Below are positions 16,262 to 26,400 of a stretch of DNA of 45,722 bases, in pieces (the first letter of the stretch is position 1; each line of letters starts with the position of its first letter). The notes beneath the pieces are model-generated. The model searched no databases and was not told where the DNA came from. It saw nothing but the letters and a program-made list of their open reading frames with translations. The translations under genes were made by a program, and so were the position numbers. Location of the stretch: positions 1-45,722 of the forward strand of contig JACKKC010000025.1 of the NCBI GenBank assembly GCA_020637615.1, in the 5' to 3' direction. Origin of the DNA: Rhodovulum sp. GTDB lineage: Bacteria > Pseudomonadota > Alphaproteobacteria > Rhodobacterales > Rhodobacteraceae.

Positions 16262-16380
16262 CGAGTGGCAACTAGGGTTCCGGGTCGTCCCAGAAAAGGA
16301 CAGCCGCAGGACCGAGCGTTGCAGAGACCGGGGGCGTTCCCCGGCTGCACCCAAGGGACAAAAACCCAGGGGAGGAGACG
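16262..16380 (+). promoter_or_regulatory. ykkC-class riboswitch (guanidine-I or a subtype-2 variant) upstream of an EamA transporter
   Basis: The leader contains the ykkC family landmarks in order: CTAGGGTTCCG (16272-16282), an ACCGAG element at 16311-16316 corresponding to the CCGAG loop, a GC hairpin (CCGGGGGCGTTCCCCGG), and GGGACAAAAACCC at 16355-16367 followed by AGGGGAGG. Canonical guanidine-I RNAs have GGGAYAAAAGCCCGGGAG here, so there are a few differences. Members of the ykkC family sense guanidine, ppGpp, PRPP or nucleoside diphosphates, and sequence reading alone does not decide which. The gene it precedes is an exporter-type DMT protein, which favours guanidine. Confidence 0.75.
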
Positions 16381-16392
16381 TCGGGATCAACC

Positions 16393-16418
16393 GCGCCTTT
16401 GGCGCAAAGGGGGTCTCA
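16393..16418 (+). promoter_or_regulatory. Likely riboswitch expression platform masking the ribosome site
   Basis: Two hairpins share bases and exclude each other: GCGCC-TTT-GGCGC (16393-16405), and CCTTT (16396-16400) with AAAGG (16406-16410), which would hide the AAAGGGGG ribosome site before the ATG. GAGAC (16375-16379) can also pair with GTCTC just before the ATG. This suggests control of translation initiation. Confidence 0.5.
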
Positions 16419-17294
16419 ATGGCGCTTGCCTCGCTGTCTCTCGTCGTTCTCGCGGCCTTCGTCCATGCCGGCTGGAACCTGCTCGCAAAACGCGCCGCGC
16501 CGGTCGGGCCGGTCTTCCTCTTCGCCTGCAACCTCGTCTCCTGCATCGCCTATGCGCCCTGGGCGATCACCCTGCTCGCGACTGGCGGCGGCATCCCATG
16601 GACCGCGGCCGGCGCGGGCTTTCTGCTGCTGAGCGGGCTGATCCATTTCGCCTACAGCCTCTGCCTGCAACGGGGCTACCAACTGGCCGATCTCTCGGTG
16701 GTCTATCCGGTCGCGCGGGGAACCGGGCCGATGCTCTCCTCCCTCGGCGCCTTCCTGGCGCTGGGCGAGACGCCGACCGGATCCGGGCTGGCCGGCCTCC
16801 TGCTGGTCGTCCTCGGTATCCTGTTCATCGCCACCCGGGGCGAGCTGGGCGCCTTCACCCGCCCCGGCGGGCAGACCGGCCTGCGCTGGGGCACCGCGAC
16901 CGGCGGGCTGATCGCCTGCTACACGGTAATCGACGCCTATGCGGTGAAGGTGCTCGACATCGCGCCGGTGCTGCTGGACTGGTTCTCCAGCCTGCTGCGG
17001 CTCGTCCTGCTGCTGCCGCTGGTCCTGTCCGACCGCGGCGGCGCCATGGCGGCGATGCGGGGATACTGGCCGATCGCTTTCGCGGTGGGGCTGCTGGCGC
17101 CGGTCTCCTACATCCTCGTGCTGGCGGCGCTGGCGGCCGGCGCCCCGCTCAGCCTCGTGGCGCCCGCACGCGAGATGTCGATGATGGTCGGCGCCCTCCT
17201 CGGCATGCTGGTCCTGCGCGAGAGGGTCGGCGCCTGGCGGCTGGCCGGATGCGGCCTGCTGATCGCCGGCGTCGTCCTGCTCTCCGCACCCTGA
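16419..17294 (+). CDS. EamA/DMT family transporter under riboswitch control
   Basis: A 291-residue inner-membrane protein with about ten hydrophobic spans arranged as two EamA repeats. It starts with an ALASLSLVVLAAFVHAGWNL-type first helix and ends in a short LIAGVVLLSAP tail. The second repeat carries the usual VAPAREMSMMVGALLGMLVL segment. DMT proteins of this type export small metabolites, and the substrate is not encoded visibly. The leader contains a ykkC-class riboswitch, so the substrate may be guanidine or the metabolite whose level that RNA reports. The ATG at 16419 has AAAGGGGG eight bases upstream. The gene stands alone on its strand. Confidence 0.9.
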   Translation: MALASLSLVVLAAFVHAGWNLLAKRAAPVGPVFLFACNLVSCIAYAPWAITLLATGGGIPWTAAGAGFLLLSGLIHFAYSLCLQRGYQLADLSVVYPVARGTGPMLSSLGAFLALGETPTGSGLAGLLLVVLGILFIATRGELGAFTRPGGQTGLRWGTATGGLIACYTVIDAYAVKVLDIAPVLLDWFSSLLRLVLLLPLVLSDRGGAMAAMRGYWPIAFAVGLLAPVSYILVLAALAAGAPLSLVAPAREMSMMVGALLGMLVLRERVGAWRLAGCGLLIAGVVLLSAP

Positions 17295-17442
17295 CGGCCG
17301 CGCGCCGATCGCGGCGCGACGCACGCTCCGAAGCCGCATCGCCCGCCCCGCCTTGACCGGGCGGGCCGGGTTCGGTACCGGCACCTGCCCCGGCCGGCCG
17401 TCCTCCGCAAGACCGGCCCGAAGGATCCGACGAGAGGCGCCG

Positions 17443-19035
17443 ATGCCCTGGCGTGCGCATGTGACCAGAGGAAGGCCGGCGGGCGGTTGCGCGCCCGCCC
17501 GCCGGGGCCGCGCGGGCCTGGGGTGGCTCGCCCCCCTGATCCTGCTGACCCTCGCCTCCGCCTGCGGCGCGCCGGCGGTCGAGGAGAAGCCCGTCTCCTT
17601 CGCCGCCACGGACACCGGGCAGACCTTCTTCGCCCGGAGGCTGCAGGCGCTCGGCAACCCCGGGGACGGCCGCTCCGGCGTCCACCTGCTCCCGGACGGG
17701 CCGGCGGCGCTCGCCCTGCGCCTCGTGCTCGCCGAGCACGCCGAGCGCAGCATCGACGCGCAATACTACATCCTGCACAACGACGCCGCCGGGCAGCTCT
17801 TCGCCGGGCAATTGCTGATGGCGGCCGATCGCGGCGTGCATGTCCGGCTGCTGCTGGACGACATGTACACCGCCGAATACGACCCGATGACCCGGGCGCT
17901 GACCGGACACCCGAACATCGAGATCCGGCTCTACAACCCCTTCCGGCGGGACATCGGAAGGGCCGTCGGCGGCCTGCTGGACTTCGGCCGCATCAACCGG
18001 CGCATGCACAACAAGTCGATGACCTTCGACAACCAGCTGACCATCGTCGGCGGGCGCAACATCGGCAACGAATATTTCGCCGCGGACGAGACCAGCAATT
18101 ACGACGACCTAGACATTCTCGCCGCCGGCCCCGTGGTCGGCGAGGTCTCGGCGGTCTTCGACGCCTATTGGAACAGCGCCTTCGCATTGCCCGCGGAATC
18201 GGTGATCGGCAACCGGGGCGCGGCGCTCTCGCTCGACGAGGCGCGCGCCCGGCTGCTGCAGGCCTACGAGGCCGCGCTCGGCACCGAGTACGGCGCGGCG
18301 CTCTCCCACGGCATCCGCGAGGCGGTCGCCTCGGGCAGGCTCGGGCTCGACTGGGTGCCGGCCGAGGTCATGGCCGATCCGCCCGAGAAGACCGCCGGCG
18401 GCGCCGAAAAGGTCCTCGCGCATGACACCACCCCGGTGCTGCTCTCCGCGCAATCGGAAGTCGTCGTCGCCTCGGCCTATTTCGTGCCGGGGCCCGGCGG
18501 TGTCGCGCTGCTCTCCGATCTCGCGCGACGCGGCGTGCGCGTGGTGGTCCTGACCAATTCGCTCGATTCCAACGACGTCGAGCCGGTGCACGGCCATTAC
18601 GCGCGCTACCGCAAGGCGCTGCTCGAATCGGGTGTCGAGCTCTGGGAGCTGCGCGCCGAGAGGGAGCGGCCGGACCGGGATTTCCTCGCTCTCGGGCAAT
18701 CGGGGTCGGCGCTCCACAGCAAGGCCTTCGTGGTCGACCGGCGCAAATTCTTCATCGGGTCCTTCAACTGGGATCCGCGTTCGGTGCGCATCAACACCGA
18801 GATGGGCATCCTGATCGACGCGCCGGAGATCGCGGCGGATGCGGTCAGGCGGCTGGAGGAGCACCTGCCGGACTCGGCCTATCGGCTCCGCCTGGGCGAG
18901 GACGGCGAGATCCAGTGGCTCGCCCGACAGGAAGACGGGACATGGATCGCCTATGAGCGCGAGCCATCGAGCTCGCCCTGGCGCAAGCTCCGGACGGGCA
19001 TCTACGGCATGCTCCCGATCGGCAGCCAGCTCTGA
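17443..19035 (+). CDS. Phospholipase D-like (cardiolipin synthase-type) lipoprotein
   Basis: A 530-residue protein of the PLD superfamily with two HKD motifs: His188-x-Lys190-x4-Asp195 in MHNKSMTFDNQ and His424-x-Lys426-x4-Asp431 in LHSKAFVVDRR. Together they form one active site that cleaves or transfers phosphodiesters. The N-terminus has a basic stretch, a hydrophobic segment and the lipobox LASAC with Cys41, so the mature protein should be lipid-anchored in the cell envelope. It resembles cardiolipin-synthase/YmdC-like envelope PLDs. The ATG at 17443 is chosen because the frame upstream is non-homologous and Arg/Pro-rich. Repeat copy B with a strong terminator follows the stop. Confidence 0.88.
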   Translation: MPWRAHVTRGRPAGGCAPARRGRAGLGWLAPLILLTLASACGAPAVEEKPVSFAATDTGQTFFARRLQALGNPGDGRSGVHLLPDGPAALALRLVLAEHAERSIDAQYYILHNDAAGQLFAGQLLMAADRGVHVRLLLDDMYTAEYDPMTRALTGHPNIEIRLYNPFRRDIGRAVGGLLDFGRINRRMHNKSMTFDNQLTIVGGRNIGNEYFAADETSNYDDLDILAAGPVVGEVSAVFDAYWNSAFALPAESVIGNRGAALSLDEARARLLQAYEAALGTEYGAALSHGIREAVASGRLGLDWVPAEVMADPPEKTAGGAEKVLAHDTTPVLLSAQSEVVVASAYFVPGPGGVALLSDLARRGVRVVVLTNSLDSNDVEPVHGHYARYRKALLESGVELWELRAERERPDRDFLALGQSGSALHSKAFVVDRRKFFIGSFNWDPRSVRINTEMGILIDAPEIAADAVRRLEEHLPDSAYRLRLGEDGEIQWLARQEDGTWIAYEREPSSSPWRKLRTGIYGMLPIGSQL

Positions 19036-19049
19036 GCCGACATCCGGCT

Positions 19050-19247
19050 GGATCGATCGGCCAGGGGGCACCCCGAACCGGCGACAGCGAGGCACTGCCT
19101 CGCGCCGGGTCGTCGGCCATTGCGCGCGAGCGCGGAGACCGAGGGAGGTTGGGCTGCACCGCCGGTGGGCATTCCGCGCGCGCCTGCCTGGCGGGCGCGC
19201 GCGGATTTTTCCTTGCCAGATCCGCGGTGGGGATGCACCGCCGCCAC
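19050..19247 (+). repeat. Dispersed palindromic repeat, copy B (contains a terminator)
   Basis: The core is CGAACCGGC (19074-19082) with GCCGGGTCG (19104-19112) around GAGGCACTGCCTC (19089-19101). It is followed by GCGCGCGAGCGCGGAGACC, the hairpin at 19174-19204, and GATGCACCGCCGCCAC (19232-19247), which also borders copy C. Confidence 0.85.
19174..19212 (+). terminator. Rho-independent terminator of the phospholipase D-like gene, inside repeat copy B
   Basis: CCGCGCGCGCC (19174-19184) pairs perfectly with GGCGCGCGCGG (19194-19204) and is followed directly by ATTTTTCC. An 11-bp GC stem plus a T-run is a textbook intrinsic terminator. Confidence 0.85.
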
Positions 19248-19392
19248 CCAATTCCCGGTGCCGGCCCGAAGCATCCCGGCCGCCGGCAGACGCGCGTCCG
19301 CAGGGACGTTAACACTTTTCCCAAATAAAATCAGCACGTTGCCTCCTGTCCTCATGAGGACAGGCCTTCAGCCCCACCCGGCGACGCGGATC

Positions 19393-20520
19393 TCAGTAGA
19401 CCACCACGCTCCGGATCGATTCCCCCGCATGCATCAGGTCGAAGCCGCGGTTGATGTCCTCGAGCGCGAGGATATGGGTGATCATCGGGTCGATCTGGAT
19501 CTTCTTCTCCATGTACCAGTCGACGATCCTGGGCACGTCCGTCCGCCCCCGCGCGCCGCCGAAGGCGGTGCCCTTCCAGGTCCGCCCGGTCACCAGCTGG
19601 AACGGCCGGGTGGCGATCTCGGCCCCCGCCGGCGCGACCCCGATCACCACCGAGACGCCCCAGCCGCGATGGGCGCATTCCAGCGCCTGGCGCATCACCT
19701 TGACGTTGCCGGTGCAGTCGAAGGTGTAGTCCGCGCCGCCGATCTGGTCGGCGCCGCGCTTGGTGAGGTTGACGATATGGGGGACGATGTCCTCGCCCGC
19801 CTCGGCGGGATTGACGAAATGCGTCATCCCGAACCGCTCGCCCCATTCCTTCTTGGAATTGTTGAGATCGACGCCGATGATCATGTCCGCGCCGGCGAGC
19901 TTCAGCCCCTGGATCACGTTGAGCCCGATGCCGCCGAGGCCGAAGACCACCGCGGTCGATCCGATCTCGACCTTGGCGGTGTTGATCACCGCGCCCACGC
20001 CGGTGGTCACCCCGCAGCCGACGTAGCAGATCTTGTCGAAGGGCGCGTCCTCGCGCACCTTCGCCACCGCGATCTCGGGCAGCACGGTGAAGTTCGAGAA
20101 GGTCGAGCAGCCCATGTAGTGAAAGAGCGGCTTGCCATCGAGCGAGAAGCGCGAGGTGCCGTCAGGCATCAGCCCCTGCCCCTGGGTCGCGCGGATCGCG
20201 GTGCAGAGATTGGTCTTGCGGCTGAGGCAAGAGGGGCATTCCCGGCATTCCGGGGTATAGAGCGGGATCACGTGATCGCCCTTCCGGACCGAGGTGACGC
20301 CCTCGCCCACCTCGACCACCACGCCGGCACCCTCGTGGCCGAGGATCGCGGGAAAGAGCCCCTCGGGGTCGGCGCCCGAGAGCGTGAACTCGTCGGTATG
20401 GCAGATGCCGGTGGCCTTGATCTCGACCATCACCTCGCCGGCCTTGGGCCCGTCGAGATCCACGTCGACGATCTCCAGCGGTTTCCCGGCCTCGAAAGCC
20501 ACGGCGGCGCGACTACGCAT
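19393..20520 (-). CDS. frmA: S-(hydroxymethyl)glutathione dehydrogenase / class III alcohol dehydrogenase
   Basis: A 375-residue zinc-dependent NAD enzyme that oxidises S-hydroxymethylglutathione (formaldehyde plus glutathione) to S-formylglutathione, the substrate of FghA. It has the catalytic-zinc residues in ATGICHTDEFTLSG and GHEGAG, the structural-zinc cysteines in CRECPSCLSRKTNLC, and the Rossmann loop VFGLGGIGLNVIQG. Class III features such as YMGCSTFSNFTVLPE are clear. The start at 20520 matches the family (MRSRAAVAFEAGKPLEI). An ATG three codons upstream (20529) sits very close to AAGGGGAG and is a possible alternative. It follows nhaA on the same strand with a 200-base gap. Confidence 0.96.
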   Translation of the reverse strand: MRSRAAVAFEAGKPLEIVDVDLDGPKAGEVMVEIKATGICHTDEFTLSGADPEGLFPAILGHEGAGVVVEVGEGVTSVRKGDHVIPLYTPECRECPSCLSRKTNLCTAIRATQGQGLMPDGTSRFSLDGKPLFHYMGCSTFSNFTVLPEIAVAKVREDAPFDKICYVGCGVTTGVGAVINTAKVEIGSTAVVFGLGGIGLNVIQGLKLAGADMIIGVDLNNSKKEWGERFGMTHFVNPAEAGEDIVPHIVNLTKRGADQIGGADYTFDCTGNVKVMRQALECAHRGWGVSVVIGVAPAGAEIATRPFQLVTGRTWKGTAFGGARGRTDVPRIVDWYMEKKIQIDPMITHILALEDINRGFDLMHAGESIRSVVVY

Positions 20521-20668
20521 GTTCGGCATCTCCCCTTGAACCTCGCGCCGCAGCCTGCCGGATCGCACCGGCCCGCGCAAGGCGTGACCGGGCGCCGCCC
20601 GCCGCGGCGGGAAGCGCCCGGAGCTTCAGGCGGCCGGGCCGTGCCGGCAGGTGCGGCCGCCCAGTGCC

Positions 20669-20690
20669 GGAGGGCAGGCGGCCGCCCTCC
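20669..20690 (-). terminator. Hairpin downstream of nhaA
   Basis: GGAGGGC and GCCCTCC form a 7-bp stem with an 8-base loop between the nhaA stop and the frmA start. There is no T-run, so it is weak. Confidence 0.3.
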
Positions 20691-20729
20691 GATGATGCGG
20701 CGCGCCGGCGCCGCAGGAGGCCGCGGTCG

Positions 20730-21998
20730 TCACTCCGCGACCACCATATGCCGGCGTTCCACCCGCATGATCCGGCCGACCGCGATGGCGATCGCCGCGG
20801 CGCCGAAGGAGAAGAGCGCGCCCATCTTGGCGGCGTCCTGTACCGGACCCGGCGGGAAGGCGACGCCGGCGACGAAGAGCGCGACGGTGAAGCCGATCGC
20901 GGCGACGCAGCCGATCACCACCAGATCGCTGATCCGCATGCCTTCGGGCAGGCCGAGCTTCAGCTTCTCGGCCGCGAACCAGCCGAAGAGGGCGATCCCG
21001 AGCGGCTTGCCGATGACCAGCCCGGCCAGCACCAGCCAGGTCGCCTCCCCCATCGCCGAGAACTCGACGCCGGCATTCGCCAGCCCGAAGAAGAAGAGGA
21101 TGATCTCGACCGGGTTCTTCAGCATGTGCTCGATCCGGTTCAGCAGGTCGTGCTGGCCCGCCTCCTCCGCCGAGTAGAGGCCGAAGTCGATATCGGCATG
21201 CGGGATCGCCGGGATGATTGGCAGCAGCCCGAGGGCCGGGTGGATCCCCGCCTGCTGGAAGCCGTACCAGCTCAGCGCCCCGCCCAGGGCATAGGGCCAG
21301 AAGTCCAGCCGGGTATGGGCGAAGGTACTGTGCGGTCGATGATCGTGCCGGCTGTCCATGATCCGCGGCAGCCTGTTCGCCAGCACGTAGATCAGGAGCG
21401 CGCCCCCGAAGGACAGCAGCAGCCAGGCCGGCTGCAGCTCGCCCTGCGGATAGAAGATCGCGAGGATGGCCAGCCCGCCCGCATCGTCGGCGATGGCGAG
21501 CAGCAGCAGGAACATCACCGCGGGATGCCCGGCCCCGAACACCAGCCGTCCGACCAGATAGGAGAAGGCGATGTCGGTGGCGGTCGGGATCGCCCAGCCA
21601 TTCGCCAGGGCCCAGAACTTGCCGACCAGCGCCGCGCCGAGCAGATACACCACGGCCGGCCCGGCCATGCCGCCGGCGGTGGCGATCAGCGGCGTCAGCG
21701 CCTTGCGGCCGCGCAGCGAGCCGTTCCTCAGCGCCACCGCTTCCCAGACCTCCTTGCCGGCGATCGCGAAGAACAGGGCCATGAGCACATCGTTGATGAG
21801 GTAATGCACGGTGAGCGTGCGATGGGCGTGGCCCTCGGCATCGATGTGCAGATGGCCGATCGGGCCGCCCTCGAGCAGCGGGAACTCGACGAAGGCGTGA
21901 TAGCTCGCGGCGTCGGTGTTCGCCCACACGAGGCCGGCGAGCGCGCCGAGAATCAAAAGTGCCGAATACTCGGCGACAAACCTCCAGACCCGGTACAT
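20730..21998 (-). CDS. nhaA: Na+/H+ antiporter NhaA
   Basis: A 422-residue inner-membrane antiporter exchanging sodium for protons. About eleven hydrophobic spans are visible. The family's sodium-binding aspartate pair is in LLLAIADDAGGLAILAIFY, and other signatures are ALFFAIAGKEVWEA and PTATDIAFSYLVG. There are His-rich stretches at HLHIDAEGHAHR and SRHDHRPHS in loops, which could sense pH but are not standard in NhaA. The ATG at 21998 has AGGGGAGGG upstream and is preferred over an in-frame ATG ten codons earlier. The gene diverges from the RND efflux operon across 276 bases that may hold both promoters. Confidence 0.95.
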   Translation of the reverse strand: MYRVWRFVAEYSALLILGALAGLVWANTDAASYHAFVEFPLLEGGPIGHLHIDAEGHAHRTLTVHYLINDVLMALFFAIAGKEVWEAVALRNGSLRGRKALTPLIATAGGMAGPAVVYLLGAALVGKFWALANGWAIPTATDIAFSYLVGRLVFGAGHPAVMFLLLLAIADDAGGLAILAIFYPQGELQPAWLLLSFGGALLIYVLANRLPRIMDSRHDHRPHSTFAHTRLDFWPYALGGALSWYGFQQAGIHPALGLLPIIPAIPHADIDFGLYSAEEAGQHDLLNRIEHMLKNPVEIILFFFGLANAGVEFSAMGEATWLVLAGLVIGKPLGIALFGWFAAEKLKLGLPEGMRISDLVVIGCVAAIGFTVALFVAGVAFPPGPVQDAAKMGALFSFGAAAIAIAVGRIMRVERRHMVVAE

Positions 21999-22274
21999 GC
22001 GCCCTCCCCTGATCGACTGCGTCGGCAAGGCTGGACAATCCGCGCGCCCAAATCAACCGCTAAAGCACGGCCGTTCGGGCTGCGGCCGCGCGCGACGGGC
22101 GGCAGGCGGCGCTCTGCTGAACCGGTGCGGGCGGGCCGGCGTCGGCCCCACGGGTTGCGGACGCGGACCGCGCCTCCGGATCCCGGCCCCCTCGAATGCC
22201 CGGCGAAAGAGGTTTCGTCGCGGACCGGGCTCGGGCTAGGATGGCCAGGCCCGCGGAGATGGCTGGAGTGTGGA

Positions 22275-23420
22275 ATGCGGCAAACGGTACTGGTCTGCGC
22301 CCTGACATCGCTCGCATTTCTCGCCGGATGCGACGGATCGGACGATGACGAGAGGGGCGGCGCCGGCGCCGAGGCGCCATCGGTCCAGGTCGCCGGGGTG
22401 ACCCAGAGGGAGATCCTCGAAACCGCCGATTTCATCGGTCGCGTGGAGGCGATCGACACCATCGACCTCACCGCCAGGGTGGAGGGCTTCCTCGAGCACC
22501 GGGGAGCCCAGGACGGGAGCTACGTCGACCAGGGCGCGGAGCTCTTTCTCATCGAGCCCGAGCCCTATGAAGCGGCCGTCGCCAAGGCGGAGGCAGGGGT
22601 CGCCCAAGCCGGCGCCGATCTCGCCCTCGCGACGGTGGAGCTTGACCGCGCGCGGGAGCTGCTCGCCCGCGAGACCATCCCCCAGGCGCAATACGACACC
22701 GCCCTCGCCCAGCGCGAGGCAGCCCAGGCCCGCCTCCAGGCGGCCGAGGCCGACAAGCGGCAGGCCGAGCTGCGCCTCGGCTACACGCGGATCACCGCGC
22801 CCTTCGCCGGACGGATCGGTCGCATCGCGTCGAGCGAGGGCGCCGTCGTCGGCCCCACGACCGGGCCCCTGGCAAACCTCACCCGGATCTCGCCGATCTA
22901 CGTGGCCTTTTCGCTCGGCGAGGCCCAGTTCCTCTCGATCCTGGAGGAATCGGGCGTCGAAGATCTGCGAGGCAACGTCGATCCGGAGCGCAGCCCGCCG
23001 GTCAGGATCATCCTGCCCAATGCCGAGAGCTACCCCGAACCCGGCGCGATCGCCTTCGTCGACAACCGCGTCGATCCCAATACCGGGACGATCGGCCTGC
23101 GAGCACTCTTCGAGAATGCGCGCGGGCTGCTCTGGCCGGGCACCTTTGTCACGGTCGAGGTGGGCAGCGAGGAGGCGGATGTCCGGTTGGTGGTCCCCCA
23201 GTCCTCGGTGCAGCGGGACCAGCGCGGCCCCTTCGTCTTGGTGGTCGGGGAGGATGGTCTGGTCGAGCAGCGCCACGTCGAGCTCGGCAAGCAGGTCGCA
23301 ACCGACGTCGTGGTGACGGATGGGCTCCGGGAAGGCGAGAGCGTCATCGTCGAGGGCCTCCAGCGCGTGCGCCCGGGCGTGCCGGTCAACGCGGTACCCG
23401 CCGCCCCCCGGGAAGGCTGA
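22275..23420 (+). CDS. RND efflux periplasmic adaptor (membrane fusion lipoprotein)
   Basis: A 381-residue adaptor of the AcrA/MexE type. The lipobox LAFLAGC predicts a lipid anchor at Cys19. ARVEGFLEHRGAQDGSYVDQ is the first lipoyl half. A coiled-coil hairpin with many Ala/Gln/Glu follows (about residues 95-160), then RLGYTRITAPFAGRIGRI is the second lipoyl half. The beta-barrel and membrane-proximal domains make up the rest. It links the inner-membrane pump to an outer-membrane channel. No channel gene lies in the window, so a shared TolC-type protein is presumably used. The pump gene starts 6 bases downstream. Confidence 0.93.
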   Translation: MRQTVLVCALTSLAFLAGCDGSDDDERGGAGAEAPSVQVAGVTQREILETADFIGRVEAIDTIDLTARVEGFLEHRGAQDGSYVDQGAELFLIEPEPYEAAVAKAEAGVAQAGADLALATVELDRARELLARETIPQAQYDTALAQREAAQARLQAAEADKRQAELRLGYTRITAPFAGRIGRIASSEGAVVGPTTGPLANLTRISPIYVAFSLGEAQFLSILEESGVEDLRGNVDPERSPPVRIILPNAESYPEPGAIAFVDNRVDPNTGTIGLRALFENARGLLWPGTFVTVEVGSEEADVRLVVPQSSVQRDQRGPFVLVVGEDGLVEQRHVELGKQVATDVVVTDGLREGESVIVEGLQRVRPGVPVNAVPAAPREG

Positions 23421-23426
23421 CGGCCC

Positions 23427-26400
23427 GTGTCCTTCTTCATCGACCGCCCGAAATTCGCATTAGTCATCTCGATCTTCCTGACCATCCTGGGAGGCATCGC
23501 CTACCTGGTCCTGCCGGTCGAGCAGTTCCCCGAGATCACCCCTCCGGTGGTGCAGGTCTCGGCAAGCTTCACCGGCGCGAGCGCGGAGACGCTCGAGGAG
23601 ACGGTCGCCGCGCCGATCGAGGCGCAGGTGAACGGGGTCGAGAACATGCTCCACATGGATTCGACCAGCTCCGACAGCGGCAGCTACAAGCTCGCCGTCA
23701 CCTTCGACGTGGGCACGGATTCCGACATCGCCACGGTCAACGTGCAGAACCGCGTCGCCCAGGCGACCAGCCAGCTGCCGGAAGAGGTGATCCGCTCCGG
23801 GGTCGAGACGCAGAAGTCCAGCACGAACATGCTGATGATCGTGACGCTCTTCTCGCCGAACGGCACCTATGACGAGCTGTTCCTTTCGAACTACGCCTCG
23901 ATCAACATCCGCGACGTGCTCGCGCGGGTGCCGGGCGTCGGCAGCGCCGACGTGCTCACCGACCTGCAATACGGGATGCGCGTCTGGCTCGACCCCGACC
24001 GGCTGGCGAGCCTCGGGCTGACGCCCGCAGATTTCATCTCCGCGATCCAGGACCAGAACGCGATCGTCCCCGCCGGGCAGATCGGGGCGCCGCCGGCGGC
24101 GCCCGACCAGCAGTTCCAGTATACCGTGAAGGCGAAGGGCCGGCTTTCCGACCCGGAGGAGTTCCGGCAGATCGTGCTGCGGAGCGGCGAGAGCGGCGCT
24201 CAGGTCACCGTGGGCGACGTGGCGAGGGTGGAGCTCGGCTCGCAGATCTACAGCTTCTCCGGCGCCTTCCTCGGCCAGCCGGCAGCGGTGCTCGCGGTCT
24301 ACCAGACGCCCGGCGCCAATGCGCTGGCGGTCTCCGAAGGCGTGATCGCCGAGATGGAGCGGCTGAGCGGCTTCATGCCCGACGACGTGACCTATACCGT
24401 CACCTACAACACCACCGACTTCATCGAGAGCTCGATCAACGACGTGATCGAGACGCTGGTCCTGGCGCTGGTGCTGGTGATCCTCGTCGTCTTCGTCTTC
24501 CTCGGCAGCGTGCGGGCCACGATCGTCCCGGCGGTCGCGATTCCCGTCTCGCTGATCGGCACCTTCGCGGTGCTGCTCGGGCTCGGCATGTCGCTCAACA
24601 CCGTGACGCTCTTCGCGCTCGTGCTCGCCATCGGCATCGTCGTCGACGACGCGATCGTCGTCGTGGAGAACACCGAGAAGCTCATCGCCGACGGGCTCGC
24701 GCCCAGGGACGCGACGCGGCAGGCCATGCGCGAGATCACCACCCCGGTCATCGCCACCACGCTCGTCCTGCTCGCGGTCTTCGTGCCGGTCACCTTCATG
24801 CCGGGGATCACCGGCCGGCTCTACAGCCAGTTCGCCGTGACGATCTCCACCGCCGTGGTCATTTCCTCGATCAACGCGCTCACGCTCTCCCCGGCGCTCT
24901 GCAGCCTGTTGCTGCGGCCCCGGTCCGGCCCGCCCAGGGGGCTGCTCGCGATCTTCGAGAGAGCGATCGGCGCGACGCGGAACGGCTATGTGGCGGTGGT
25001 CGCCCGGCTGGCGCGGGCCTCGGCCTTCGGACTGCTCGCCGTGGGGGCAACGCTCGCGGCCATCATGATCCTGTCGCGGTCGGCCCCGACCGGCTTCCTG
25101 CCGACCGAGGATCAGGGGGTCTTCGCCATCGACGTCCAGCTGCCCGATGCGGCCTCGCTGAACCGCACCCAGGAGGTGAGCCGAAAGGTCGAGGAGATCC
25201 TCGCCGAGACGCCCGGCGTGCGCGACTACGTCACCGTCAACGGCTTCGGCGTGCTGAGTGGCGGCGCCGCGACGAACATGGCCTTCATCGCCGTCGCACT
25301 CGAGCCATGGGCGGAGCGCCAGGCGCCGGAGCTCCATGCCGAGGCGATCCGCGCGCGGGTCCAGGCCCGGCTCAACACCATCCCCGCGGCCTCGCTGATC
25401 ACCTTCTCCCCGCCGCCGATCCCCGGCCTCGGCGGCACCGGCGGCGTGGAGATGAAGGTGCAGCAGACTGGCGGCGGCACGCCGCAGGACCTCTCGGCCG
25501 CGCTCGGCTCGATGATCTTCGCCGCGAACCAGCGCCCGGAGATCGGACGGGTCTACACGACCTTCCGCGCCAACGTGCCGCAGCTCTTCGTCGATCTCGA
25601 CCGGGAGAAGGCCAAGGCGCTCGATGTCGATGTCTCGGACGTCTTCCTGACGCTCCAGGCCTATCTCGGCTCCTTCTACGTCAACGACTTCAATCGGTTC
25701 GGTCGGGTCTACCGGGTGGTGATCCAGGCGGAGGGGGCCTATCGCGAGAGGCCCGAGGACATCGGCCGGCTCTACGTGCGCTCGCGGGGCGGTGAGATGG
25801 TACCGCTGAGCACGCTCGTCACGGTGGAGAACATCCTCGGGCCGATGAACCTCGTGCGGTTCAACCTCTACCGGGCGGGCTCGGTCACCGCGGATCCGGC
25901 GCCGGGCTATTCGACCGGCCAGGCCATCGCGGCGATGCAGGAGGTCGCGGCCCAGGCGCTGCCGCCGGGCTATACCTTCGAATGGACCGGAACGGCGGCC
26001 CAGGAGCTCGAAGCGGGCAATATCGTCGTGGTGATCCTCCTGCTCTCGGTGCTCTTCGCCTATCTCTTCCTCGTGGCGCAATACGAGAGCTGGACCATGC
26101 CGCTCGCCATCCTGATGACGGTGACGGTCGCGCTGCTCGGCGCCTATGTCGCGACCATCGTCGCGGGCCGGGACGTGAACCTCTACACCCAGATCGGCAT
26201 GGTCATGCTCGTCGGCCTCGCCGCGAAGAACGCGATCCTCATCGTGGAATTCGCCATGCAGGAGCGGGCGGGCGGCCGGTCGATCTTCGATGCCGGCGTG
26301 ACCGCCGCGCGGCTGCGGTTCCGGGCGGTGATGATGACGGCGCTCTCCTTCCTGCTCGGCGTCGTGCCGCTCATGCTCGCCTCCTCGGCCGGCGCGGCCA

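Noticed and set aside
20697..20714. GCGGCGCGCCGGCGCCGC as a second nhaA terminator
   Set aside because: It is a GC palindrome expected by chance at this composition, with no T-run or defined loop.
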